A stretch of DNA of 17,573 nucleotides from assembly GCA_030837445.1 (NCBI GenBank), contig JAUPKM010000211.1:1-17573 (forward strand), written 5' to 3'. This document shows, one piece after another, positions 8,063 through 14,284 of this stretch. The notes below the pieces were generated by a model. It was given only the letters and a program-made list of their open reading frames with translations, made no database searches and had not been told where the DNA came from. The stretch comes from Actinomycetota bacterium (GTDB lineage Bacteria > Actinomycetota > Actinomycetes > S36-B12 > UBA10799). The translations under genes and the position numbers were made by a program. Numbering within the stretch: position 1 is the stretch's first letter; every line of letters begins with the position of its first letter.

Positions 8063-8436
8063 CCGAACCGGTTGATCTGGCTGTTGTGATCACCTACCTG
8101 GACCCCCTGGGCCCCGCGCACATCCACCACGTACCGCCCCTGTCGAGCACCGGCCTCGTCCAACAGCTCCAGCAAGCGCTGCGCAGCCTCGACGGCACCC
8201 TGGTCCTCCACCGCGCCGCTCTCGATCAGTGCCCGCGCCAGCGGCGAGCACCAGACCTCCGGTTGCCGCTCGTGTCCGGCAAGCACCACCTCCCGTGAGG
8301 TATCCCCCGAGAACCGGGCAGCCACCCTCTCCTTCAACGTCGCGTAGGCATCTTTCACTGCCATCGTCGCGGTCTCCCCGACCCCCGCCGCCGCGCCAGC
8401 GGCCAGGGCAGTCACCAGCAACGTCACAGGATCCAT
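8059..8436 (-). CDS. Bell-type small effector with a C-terminal RHIM-like amyloid motif
   Basis: The product has 125 residues. The ATG at 8436 is chosen over an in-frame ATG at 8457 because GGAGGTGA sits 5 nt before it, and because the N terminus MDPVTLLVTALAAGAAAG is the form I recall for the family. A small-residue hydrophobic helix (about 4-19) is followed by amphipathic helices to about 98, then a short linker and the last 13 residues, QVGDHNSQINRFG (113-125), preceded by GV so that a RHIM-like VQVG core is present. Proteins of this kind are called Bell-domain effectors (bacterial analogues of fungal HeLo/HELL and MLKL helical bundles), and some pipelines label them RIP-homotypic-interaction-motif proteins. 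The predicted role is a membrane-perturbing executioner recruited by the NLR encoded directly downstream. No enzymatic motif is visible. Confidence 0.85.
   Translation of the reverse strand: MDPVTLLVTALAAGAAAGVGETATMAVKDAYATLKERVAARFSGDTSREVVLAGHERQPEVWCSPLARALIESGAVEDQGAVEAAQRLLELLDEAGARQGRYVVDVRGAQGVQVGDHNSQINRFG
8062..8100 (-). other. Amyloid signalling motif, effector copy
   Basis: This encodes the last 13 residues of the Bell protein, QVGDHNSQINRFG. Residues shared with the NLR copy are Q1, G3, N6, Q8, N10, F12 and G13, with Ile/Val at position 9. The polar Q/N spacing and the VQVG core resemble mammalian RHIM and the RHIM-like class of bacterial amyloid signalling sequences (BASS3 as I recall it). 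Confidence 0.8.
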
Positions 8437-8547
8437 CCCGCTCACCTCCGTGTTCATCCGACTACACAGAGAACATCATGGCAGCAAGATCGAGGTGTGG
8501 ATTATGGTCTGGTCATGGGAGCCAGGGTTGTCACCGGAGTGTTGATC

Positions 8548-8844
8548 ATGGAGAGCATTACCCCGGGCGCAACACTCGATCCGACCGGACTCTTGTTCAC
8601 GAGCATCAGTCGGTGCGAGGTGGCGAACGCCGTCGGCACCCAGCCGTCACAGCGGACCGTCGCGGAGTTCACCAGTGACTCGCGCACAGGTCTCGACCCC
8701 GATGTTCTCGCCGCCCGCCTGTCGAGAGTCCTTGACCCGTCGGGCTGGTATGTCGACTTCCACGACAATGACGCCCATCGGGAGGTTGATGAATACGCGC
8801 GTAGTGTCGGCGTCCCGCACCCCCAGACCGATTGGGGACGGTAA
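8548..8844 (+). pseudogene. Small ORF, probably an internally deleted hypothetical protein
   Basis: The frame gives 98 residues from ATG 8548, which has GGAG 8 nt upstream; in-frame starts at 8497 and 8515 lack comparable sites. The C-terminal part (SGWYVDFH..., then EVDEYARSVGVP and a terminal DW) resembles a common actinobacterial family of unknown function. In that family, as I remember it, WYVDF is followed by a VVF-GRVFRY segment before the AxxYxRSxGVPE stretch. That middle segment is absent here, the join falling near residues 72-78 with the frame kept. Third-position G/C is lower than in neighbouring genes. It could be a decayed copy or a short functional variant. It diverges from the Bell/NLR operon, with 111 bp between the starts. 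Confidence 0.45.
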
Positions 8845-8956
8845 CCCGCTACACGGTCCCTCCGGCTGTGGTGCAGGTAGGTCTCCCTTGCTGCCGCGAT
8901 CGCGGTTCTGGGTGATGACGAGCCGAGGAGCGGGTACCTGATCCGGTAGGCAGACC

Positions 8957-9021
8957 AGGGGGAATCAACGTGTGCCATCACCGTCGCGATAACGACAGCA
9001 ACTGCACACGCTGATTCCCCT
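8957..9021 (-). terminator. Large stem-loop just after the alcohol dehydrogenase gene
   Basis: The arms at 8957-8975 and 9004-9021 form an 18-bp pair with one mismatch and one extra G in the G-run. On the - strand the mismatch becomes a G-U pair, so the - transcript could make an uninterrupted stem. The 28-nt loop holds a further GTCG/CGAC stem with a 6-nt loop. It begins 9 nt past the - strand gene's stop, fitting a U-tract-less actinobacterial terminator. An insertion-type inverted repeat is possible, but no flanking target duplication is visible. Confidence 0.6.
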
Positions 9022-9030
9022 CGTCCGAGG

Positions 9031-10053
9031 TCAAGGGCGCAGGAGCGCCTTGATCGCACGCCTCTCGTCCATCGCTCGATAGCCCTCGGCCGCCTGGTCC
9101 AGCGGCAGGGTGAGGTCGAAGACCTTGCCGGGGTTGATCGTCCCGGCGTAGATCAGCTCAATGAGTTCCGGCAGGAAGCGGCGCACCGGCGCGGGGCCGC
9201 CGTGCAGGTGGACGTGGGAGTAGAAGAGTTTCCCGCCGGGCACCTCGACGCCGTGGGAGACGCCGACGAAGCCGACGTGCCCGCCGGGGCGGGTGGAGCC
9301 GATGGCCTGCATCATCGACTCCTGGGTGCCGACCGCCTCGATGACCGAGTGCGCGCCCAGGCCGCCGGTGAGCTCCTTGACCTGGGCGACGCCCTCGTCG
9401 CCGCGTTCGGTGACGATGTCGGTGGCGCCGAACTCGAGGGCGAGTTTCTGGCGAGACTCGTGCCGGCTCATCGCGATGATCCGCGCGGCGCCGAGCTGCC
9501 TGGCGGCAAGGACGCCGAGCAGGCCGACGGCGCCGTCCCCGACCACGGCGACGGTCTTGCCCGGCCCGACCTCGGCGGCGACGGCCCCGAACCACCCGGT
9601 ACCCAGGACGTCGGACGCCGCCAGCAGGCTGGGGATCAGGTCGTCGTCCGGCAGATCCGGGGTGGCGACCAGGGTGCCGTCGGCCAGCGGGACCCTGGTG
9701 TACTCGGCCTGCCCGCCGGTGGCGGCGCCGGGCTGCCGTTGCACGCAGGAGGTCTGGTAGCCGGAACGGCAGATCTCGCAGGGGGTGTCCGCGGCGAAGA
9801 ACGAGCCGACGACGAACTGACCGGGCCGGATGGTGCGCACCTCGCTGCCGACCTGCTCGACAATGCCGACGTACTCGTGCCCCATCGGCACCGGCTTCTT
9901 GACCCGTTCGATACCGCGATAGGGCCACAGGTCCGAGCCGCACACGCAGGTGGCGGACAGCCGGATCACCGCGTCCGTCGGCTCGACGATCACCGGCTGG
10001 TCACGCTCTTCGACGCGGACGTCGCCAGGGGCGTGGAGTACGACTCCTCGCAT
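9031..10053 (-). CDS. Zinc-dependent alcohol dehydrogenase (medium-chain dehydrogenase/reductase)
   Basis: The product has 340 residues. Its N-terminal GroES-like domain has catalytic-zinc ligands Cys38 (CVCGSD) and His59-Glu60 in GHEYVGIVE. The structural-zinc lobe is CEICRSGYQTSC (Cys92, 95, 103), as in a subgroup with a shortened lobe. The Rossmann domain carries GDGAVGLLG (172-180) for NAD(P) binding, and the C terminus (IKALLRP) is usual for the family. ATG 10053 is preceded by AAGGAG at 8 nt; the open frame extends to 10194 but that part lacks family similarity. The reaction is reversible oxidation of an alcohol to an aldehyde or ketone in the cytoplasm; the substrate is unknown. A 7-bp perfect hairpin lies 33 bp upstream of the start, and a large stem-loop follows the stop. 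Confidence 0.9.
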   Translation of the reverse strand: MRGVVLHAPGDVRVEERDQPVIVEPTDAVIRLSATCVCGSDLWPYRGIERVKKPVPMGHEYVGIVEQVGSEVRTIRPGQFVVGSFFAADTPCEICRSGYQTSCVQRQPGAATGGQAEYTRVPLADGTLVATPDLPDDDLIPSLLAASDVLGTGWFGAVAAEVGPGKTVAVVGDGAVGLLGVLAARQLGAARIIAMSRHESRQKLALEFGATDIVTERGDEGVAQVKELTGGLGAHSVIEAVGTQESMMQAIGSTRPGGHVGFVGVSHGVEVPGGKLFYSHVHLHGGPAPVRRFLPELIELIYAGTINPGKVFDLTLPLDQAAEGYRAMDERRAIKALLRP

Positions 10054-10085
10054 GAGGGATTCTCCTTGAACGGGTCTGCTCGGAT

Positions 10086-10103
10086 GGCCGGATGCTTCCG
10101 GCC
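10086..10103. promoter_or_regulatory. Perfect inverted repeat in the leader of the alcohol dehydrogenase gene
   Basis: GGCCGGA (10086-10092) and TCCGGCC (10097-10103) are separated by 4 nt and lie 33 bp before the - strand start codon. The spacing suits an operator or a leader hairpin. No regulator gene adjoins it. Confidence 0.4.
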
Positions 10104-10228
10104 GACTGTACGTCCTCCGACGGACAGGGCTCGGGCGCGGTGGCGCGACCTCCCGAACCGTCAGCGGACCTTCTTGCCGTCCAGGGAGGGGCATCGTCTA
10201 CATTCCCAACCGATGACGATCTCTTCTT

Positions 10229-10241
10229 TCCCCAGAGGGGA
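10229..10241. repeat. Short perfect inverted repeat upstream of the remnant ORF
   Basis: TCCCC and GGGGA surround a 3-nt AGA centre, 27 bp before the ATG at 10269. It may be an operator half-site pair or chance in G/C-rich DNA. The remaining sequence between 10104 and 10268 shows nothing else I recognise. Confidence 0.3.
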
Positions 10242-10268
10242 GGCCCCGTCCGCGCAAGGTGAGTGCTG

Positions 10269-10685
10269 ATGCACTCGCGATCCGCGGATGGAGACTCTCG
10301 GCTCTCTTTGTGGCTGCACGTGCGCGAGTTCGCCGCGCCGCCGTCCATGATCGAATGCGCGACCGTGCGCCGGAACGTCAGCGACTGGGCGGGGGCGTGT
10401 GCCGCCACGAACGTCTACGGCCGGGAACTCGCGACCCGGATCCGGGATGATCTACAGCATCTCGCTCCTGATCTGTTGCGCTGGCACATGCCCAGGATCG
10501 CTCCCGTCGGGTTGTTGCGCCCAGGCCTGACCATCTCCCTCGCCCGGTACACCCCGGCAGAGCCGGCTGAGGGGCACGGTGACGACCGAGCGGTTCAGGC
10601 CGCGCCGCCGTTGACGAAGACGGTCTGGCCGTTGATCCAGCGGGCTGGCCCGGCCAACGATGCCACCACCTCGCCGATGTCCTGA
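10269..10685 (+). pseudogene. Truncated, internally deleted hypothetical protein
   Basis: The 138-residue frame starts at ATG 10269 with AAGGTGAG 5 nt upstream. Residues 15-95 (WLHVREFAAPPSMI, NVSDWAGACAA, LATRIRDDLQHLAPDLLRWHMPRIAP, LLRPGLT) strongly resemble a Streptomyces-type family of unknown function. In remembered members roughly a dozen or more residues (DVDLDL-like) stand between the ACAA and RELA segments. Here they are missing and the join falls at about residue 48-50. After about residue 96 the resemblance stops, and the last 30 codons run antisense through the 3' end of the SDR gene (10595-10685). The likeliest reading is a remnant that lost an internal piece and its C-terminal portion. 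Expression is possible given the good ribosome binding site. Confidence 0.5.
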
Positions 10686-11350
10686 GGGGTGCCGATACGG
10701 CTCATCGGGTTCAGACCGGCACTCCGTTGCACATCCTCGCCGCTCTTGCCCTCCAGGAACAGCGGGGTCGCGGTCGGGCCGGGAGCTACCGTGTTGACGG
10801 TCACGTCCCGGCCTCGTAGCTCACGCGCCAGGATCAGGGTGAGCGCCTCCACGGCGCCCTTCGTCGCGGCGTACGCGCCGTAGGTGGGCAGCTGGAGCCG
10901 GGTCACCGACGTCGAGAACAAGATCAGTGCCCCGCCGGAGCGCAGCCGACGCGCCGCCTGCTGGGCCACCACGAAGGTGCCGCGCACGTTGGTCCGGTGC
11001 ATCTGGTCGAAGTCGGCCAGTGAGAACTCCGTCACCGGGCCCAGCCGCATGATCCCGGCCGTGTTGACCACCACGTCGACCCCGCCGAAGCGGCGCTCGG
11101 CATCCTCGAACAGGGCGGCCATCGCTGTCTCGTCGGCGACATCACCGCCGGACGTGAGGGCAACCCCACCAGTCGCGGTGATTTCGGCGGCCACCTCCTC
11201 GGCAGCGTGTCTGTTGCTCGCATAGTGGACGACGACCGCTTGGCCGTCGGCAGCCAGCCGCAGCGCGACGGAGCGTCCGATGCCGCCGGAGGCACCCGTG
11301 ACGATCGCCACCCGGGCCCGGACGGGGTCAGCAGGGGCAGAGTCGGTCAT
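10595..11350 (-). CDS. SDR-family NAD(P)-dependent oxidoreductase
   Basis: The 251-residue product is a classical short-chain dehydrogenase. The cofactor motif is TGASGGIG (18-25), NTAG stands at 96-99 for the usual NNAG, the catalytic YxxxK is Tyr160-Ala-Ala-Thr-Lys164, and the catalytic serine is likely in FSTS (145-148). The C terminus ends WINGQTVFVNGGAA, typical of the 3-oxoacyl-reductase-like branch. ATG 11350 has GAGGAG 6 nt upstream; the open frame continues to 11470 but overlaps the presumed promoter and operators. The gene is divergent from a TetR regulator, with two copies of a candidate operator between them, so repression by that TetR is likely. Substrate unknown. Confidence 0.92.
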   Translation of the reverse strand: MTDSAPADPVRARVAIVTGASGGIGRSVALRLAADGQAVVVHYASNRHAAEEVAAEITATGGVALTSGGDVADETAMAALFEDAERRFGGVDVVVNTAGIMRLGPVTEFSLADFDQMHRTNVRGTFVVAQQAARRLRSGGALILFSTSVTRLQLPTYGAYAATKGAVEALTLILARELRGRDVTVNTVAPGPTATPLFLEGKSGEDVQRSAGLNPMSRIGTPQDIGEVVASLAGPARWINGQTVFVNGGAA

Positions 11351-11367
11351 GGTCCGCTCCTCATTAG

Positions 11368-11412
11368 TAGACAAGGTGTCCATTAATCTGAAGGTAGACG
11401 AACTGTCCATTT
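11368..11412. promoter_or_regulatory. Two candidate TetR operators in the SDR/TetR divergent region
   Basis: Two 18-bp direct copies occur at 11368-11385 (TAGACAAGGTGTCCATTA) and 11395-11412 (TAGACGAACTGTCCATTT), 27 bp apart start to start. Each is itself a partial palindrome around GAC(A/G)-3 nt-TGTC. On the - strand, TTGCAA and TACCTT with a 17-bp spacer (about 11391-11419) form a weak possible SDR promoter overlapping the second copy. Repression by the adjacent TetR is inferred from position. Confidence 0.6.
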
Positions 11413-11487
11413 GTTGCAAGTGAAGTGATGACAACCAGGCGATCCTGGCGGATATAGCCTTCCTGTACACAAGTTCGGGAGGGATTC

Positions 11488-12135
11488 ATGGGTACCGACG
11501 CGGAGGACGCCGCTCAGTCGCCCCTGCCCGGGCCGGGAGGCCAGGAGCCGCTGCGCCGGGGTCGGGGCCGACGCCCGGCAGACGCCGTCCGGCGTGCGGT
11601 GCTCACCACCGCCGGTGCGATGCTGTTCGAGAACGGTCTGGCCGGGCTGACCTTCGACAAGGTCGCCCAGCGGGCGGGGGTGAGCAAGATGACCCTCTAC
11701 AAGTGGTGGCCCTCACCGGGAGCCTTGGCCTTTGACGCCTACTTCGCCGCCGTCGAGCAGGCCCTCGCCTTCCCGGACACCGGGGATGTCGAGGCTGACC
11801 TGCGTAGCCAGTTGCACAACTTCATCCTCCTGCTGGGCGGCCAGCCCGGTGGGCGGGTGATCGCAGCCCTGGTCGGCGCCGCGCAGTCTGATGCCGACCT
11901 CGCCGCTGCTCTCACCGAGCGTTATACCCTCCCTCGGCGGGAGCTGGCGGTCCGCCGGATGCGCACGGCCCAGGGGGACGGCCAGATCGCCGCGGACGTC
12001 GACCCCGAGGTGGTGATCGACCAGTTGTGGGGAGCCTGCTACCACCGGCTCCTCCTGCCTGCCGGCCGGCCACTCAGCATCGACTTCGTCGATGCCTTGC
12101 TGCGCAACGTGCTGCGTGGGATACGCCCTCGCTGA
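11488..12135 (+). CDS. TetR/AcrR-family transcriptional regulator
   Basis: The product has 215 residues with an Arg-rich N-terminal stretch (PLRRGRGRRP, 21-30) before the DNA-binding domain. The helix-turn-helix is at about 56-80, FDKVAQRAGVSKMTLYKWWP, with the TetR hallmark TLYKWW. The remainder is the helical ligand-binding/dimerisation domain, of usual family length. ATG 11488 is preceded by GGGAGG at 5 nt. It is divergent from the SDR gene and probably represses that gene and itself through the paired sites at 11368-11412. The LysE-family exporter starts 67 bp downstream on the same strand and may share its transcript, which would suit a regulator responding to an exported or metabolised small molecule. 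The ligand is unknown. Confidence 0.92.
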   Translation: MGTDAEDAAQSPLPGPGGQEPLRRGRGRRPADAVRRAVLTTAGAMLFENGLAGLTFDKVAQRAGVSKMTLYKWWPSPGALAFDAYFAAVEQALAFPDTGDVEADLRSQLHNFILLLGGQPGGRVIAALVGAAQSDADLAAALTERYTLPRRELAVRRMRTAQGDGQIAADVDPEVVIDQLWGACYHRLLLPAGRPLSIDFVDALLRNVLRGIRPR

Positions 12136-12202
12136 CCTACTCCCCGGCCATCGACGCTTGTGCGTTCCCCGGCCGCCAGGCCACGTACGGCACGATGAAC
12201 GG

Positions 12203-12850
12203 ATGCGATCCGTATCGGCGTTCCTGGTCGTCGCGGCGGCCGTCACCCTCACCCCCGGCCCGGCGTTCGCCCTTCTCCTGCAGGTCGCCGCCGTACATGG
12301 ACGGCGTATCGCCCTGGCTAACATCGTGGGCAACTCAGCGGGGGTGCTGATCTGGGGCATGCTGTCCGCAGCCGGGGTCTCCGCCCTTGTCGCAGCCAGC
12401 CAGATCGCCTATGACGTGATGCGTCTCGCTGGGGCGGTCTTCCTGCTCTGGCTCGGCATCCAGGCTGTACGGTCCCGGCAGGAGGCTCCTACCTCGCCCG
12501 CCAGTAGCGCGATCACCCCGGGGACGACGGGGACATCGGGGCCAGCACGTCGACCTGCCTGGCGTGCCCTGTGGAAGGGACTTGTCAACAGCCTGGCCAA
12601 CCCCAAACTCGCCCTGTTCTTCGTCGCTCTGTTCCCGCAGTTCATCACTCCTGGCACGGCCGTTCTCCCCGCAGCCATGACCATGGCCGCAGTGATCGTC
12701 GCTTTTGATGTGCTGTGGTTCGGCACCGTCGCGGTCGTCGTCGATCGTTTCCGGCAGGTTGTGCGCCCCCGCGTCCTGCGCGGGCTCGAACGCCTCAGCG
12801 GCGCCGTCCTGATCGCGTTCGGCCTCCGTCTGGCGACCGACACCCACTAG
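12203..12850 (+). CDS. LysE-family translocator (amino-acid/small-molecule exporter)
   Basis: The 215-residue integral membrane protein has about six hydrophobic segments (near 5-27, 40-64, 70-89, 130-147, 154-181, 196-211). The family signature TPGPAF (17-22) lies at the N terminus, and LANPKLALFFVALFPQFI (131-148) in the second half. A hydrophilic loop (91-120) rich in Ser/Thr/Pro separates the halves. The family (LysE/RhtB) exports amino acids or analogues using the proton gradient. ATG 12203 is chosen because the family N terminus begins there; the ribosome binding site is poor (only GG just before the start), suggesting leaderless-like or coupled initiation after the TetR gene. The open frame upstream to 12092 overlaps the TetR end and lacks similarity. 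Confidence 0.88.
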   Translation: MRSVSAFLVVAAAVTLTPGPAFALLLQVAAVHGRRIALANIVGNSAGVLIWGMLSAAGVSALVAASQIAYDVMRLAGAVFLLWLGIQAVRSRQEAPTSPASSAITPGTTGTSGPARRPAWRALWKGLVNSLANPKLALFFVALFPQFITPGTAVLPAAMTMAAVIVAFDVLWFGTVAVVVDRFRQVVRPRVLRGLERLSGAVLIAFGLRLATDTH

Positions 12851-12880
12851 GGCCTCTGTGTGGCGGATCAGAGAGGGCCT
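12850..12880. terminator. Possible bidirectional terminator between convergent genes
   Basis: GGGCCTCTG and CAGAGAGGGCC pair imperfectly (CTCTG/CAGAG plus an interrupted GGCC extension) across a 10-nt loop. It starts on the last base of the exporter's stop codon and lies before the convergent hydrolase stop at 12942. No T-tract is present. The remaining sequence to 12941 is unremarkable. Confidence 0.3.
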
Positions 12881-12941
12881 GTTCCGGTCGGATGGATAGT
12901 GAGGGATCCCGGTGATGTCGACGGCAGGAGTTTCGGGTACT

Positions 12942-14150
12942 TCAGCTCGTGACGTCGTCCAGCCAGTCGAACAGCACCTGGTGGAGCGGGCCGAGGGCGC
13001 CTGCCTGGCAGTGCTCGCCCGTGCCGTCGGCCGCAGGGAAGAGATGGTAGGTCTTCGGGCACGTCAGGGCGTCGAACAGCTGGGGGGCCTGGCCCGGGGC
13101 CATCCAGTCGTTCTCCCCGTCGAGCACGAGGGTGGGGCAGCGGATCAGCCCGGCGCGGTCGGCGAGGCTGTAGTCGTTCAGGGAACGGATGAGAGCGGCC
13201 GGAGAATCGGCGCCGAAGGCCCACATGCCGTGCCGGATCGTCCAGCGGACCTGGAGGTTGGCGGCGATCGCGGGCTCCAGCAAAGCCGACACCTCGTTGT
13301 CGGCACCGTCGAGAGCGAGCCGCGTCACGGCGTCCCCGACGGCCACGGCTCCCATCTCCCCGAGGGAGTAGACGCCGCCGAAGGCGATCAGGGCGGCGAG
13401 CCTGTGCTCGGCGGAGGCCGCGCGCGGGGCGAGGAGCCCGCCGAGGCTCATGCCCATGAGGGCGATGCGGGAGGCGTCGACGTCCTCACGGGCGGTGAGG
13501 TAGTCGACGGCGGCGGTGACGACGACCTCCCAGTCCGGCCGGAAGGGCAGGCCCGCCTCGCGCAGCACGCTGCCCTGTCCTGGCCCTTCGAAGGCGAGGA
13601 CGTGGTACCCGCGCCGGGAGGCGGCCGCCCCGGCGGCGAAGTAGAGCTCCTCCCCCGTGCTGTCGAACCCGCCGTGGACCAGCAGGACGGGACGCCGGTC
13701 CGCCGGATCACCGCCGCGGGGATCGGCCGGGATCCACCAACCGGGCAGGTCGACGCCGTCGCCGGGGATGCGGACGCGCTGGACGGCCGGGGTGAGAAGG
13801 GCCGCGGCACTGGTGAAGGTGCTCACGGACAGCCTGCTCGTCTCGCGCACCCTGGGGTCGGCCGACGGGTTCTCGCGGAGGAAGAACTCGCTGGTGCGGT
13901 AGTAGTTGCTCGCTCGCAGGTAGGCCTCACGGGCGCTGACGGCGTGACCGGAGGCCGCGCAGCGGTCGCCGATGGCGTGGACCCGCTCGGCGAGACCCCG
14001 CCAGTTCGCGTACCAGGCGTTCTCGTCCCCCTCGGGGATGCTCTCGACGGCGGCGAGGACCTCACCGAGGGAGCTGCCCCCGTACGCGGCGTAGCCGAGG
14101 GCCCGGAGGGTCTGGAAGGAGAAGGAAGGATGATCGAAATGGATCTTCAC
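12942..14150 (-). CDS. Alpha/beta hydrolase with an N-terminal helical cap
   Basis: The product has 402 residues. Residues 1-120 are helical and resemble the cap of the FrsA / 2,6-dihydroxypseudooxynicotine hydrolase-like group. The hydrolase core starts near 124 (VRIPGDGVDLPGWWIPA). The oxyanion region is LLVHGG (156-161), the nucleophile elbow GMSLGG has Ser235, the acid is probably Asp348 (GENDWM), and the base His380 (TGEHCQ). The group cleaves carbon-carbon or ester bonds of small molecules, and peptides in some members; the substrate here is unknown. The start is GTG 14150 with AAGGAG 5 nt upstream. It is divergent from a TetR gene, with palindromic candidate operators between, so it is probably under that regulator's control. 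No signal peptide: cytoplasmic. Confidence 0.88.
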   Translation of the reverse strand: MKIHFDHPSFSFQTLRALGYAAYGGSSLGEVLAAVESIPEGDENAWYANWRGLAERVHAIGDRCAASGHAVSAREAYLRASNYYRTSEFFLRENPSADPRVRETSRLSVSTFTSAAALLTPAVQRVRIPGDGVDLPGWWIPADPRGGDPADRRPVLLVHGGFDSTGEELYFAAGAAASRRGYHVLAFEGPGQGSVLREAGLPFRPDWEVVVTAAVDYLTAREDVDASRIALMGMSLGGLLAPRAASAEHRLAALIAFGGVYSLGEMGAVAVGDAVTRLALDGADNEVSALLEPAIAANLQVRWTIRHGMWAFGADSPAALIRSLNDYSLADRAGLIRCPTLVLDGENDWMAPGQAPQLFDALTCPKTYHLFPAADGTGEHCQAGALGPLHQVLFDWLDDVTS

Positions 14151-14195
14151 GGTGGCTCCTTGCGGAGTGGGCCGAGAGGCCGGAGACCGACGTCA

Positions 14196-14222
14196 GCGAG
14201 ACTTATCGCGACTTCTTGTCGC
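14196..14222. promoter_or_regulatory. Overlapping inverted repeats between the hydrolase and TetR genes
   Basis: GCGAC (14208-14212) and GTCGC (14218-14222) are perfect 5-bp arms around TTCTT. An overlapping GCGA/TCGC pair occupies 14196-14209. This is a candidate binding site for the adjacent TetR protein within the 134-bp divergent region. Confidence 0.4.
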
Positions 14223-14253
14223 TACAGTGGAGATTCCATCAGCGCAAGCCCTT

Positions 14254-14274
14254 AACGCAAGTACTTGTAGCGTT
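14254..14274. promoter_or_regulatory. 21-bp candidate TetR operator upstream of the second TetR gene
   Basis: AACGC and GCGTT form perfect outer arms, and 7 of 10 paired positions match about a single central base. The site ends 10 bp before the TetR ATG at 14285, so binding there would block its own expression. Autoregulation is inferred from position. Confidence 0.5.
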
Positions 14275-14284
14275 TGGAGTTGTG

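Noticed and set aside
8437..8457. Upstream ATG giving a 132-residue Bell protein
   Set aside because: The extra seven codons contain the strong Shine-Dalgarno that serves the ATG at 8436, and the family N terminus is MDPV.
8957..9021. MITE or insertion-sequence terminal repeats
   Set aside because: No target-site duplication at the borders, and the position right after a stop codon with strand-specific G-U pairing favours a terminator.
8502..9059. 185-codon - strand frame overlapping the alcohol dehydrogenase 3' end and the small + ORF
   Set aside because: Composition is shadow-like; it crosses the stem-loop and overlaps a real stop region.
10054..10194. 47-residue N-terminal extension of the alcohol dehydrogenase
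   Set aside because: Not similar to the family; a good AAGGAG precedes the ATG at 10053, and a perfect inverted repeat lies in the extension.
12335..12847. 170-codon - strand frame opposite the LysE exporter
   Set aside because: Antisense shadow; the + frame has TPGPAF and LANPKLALFF motifs.
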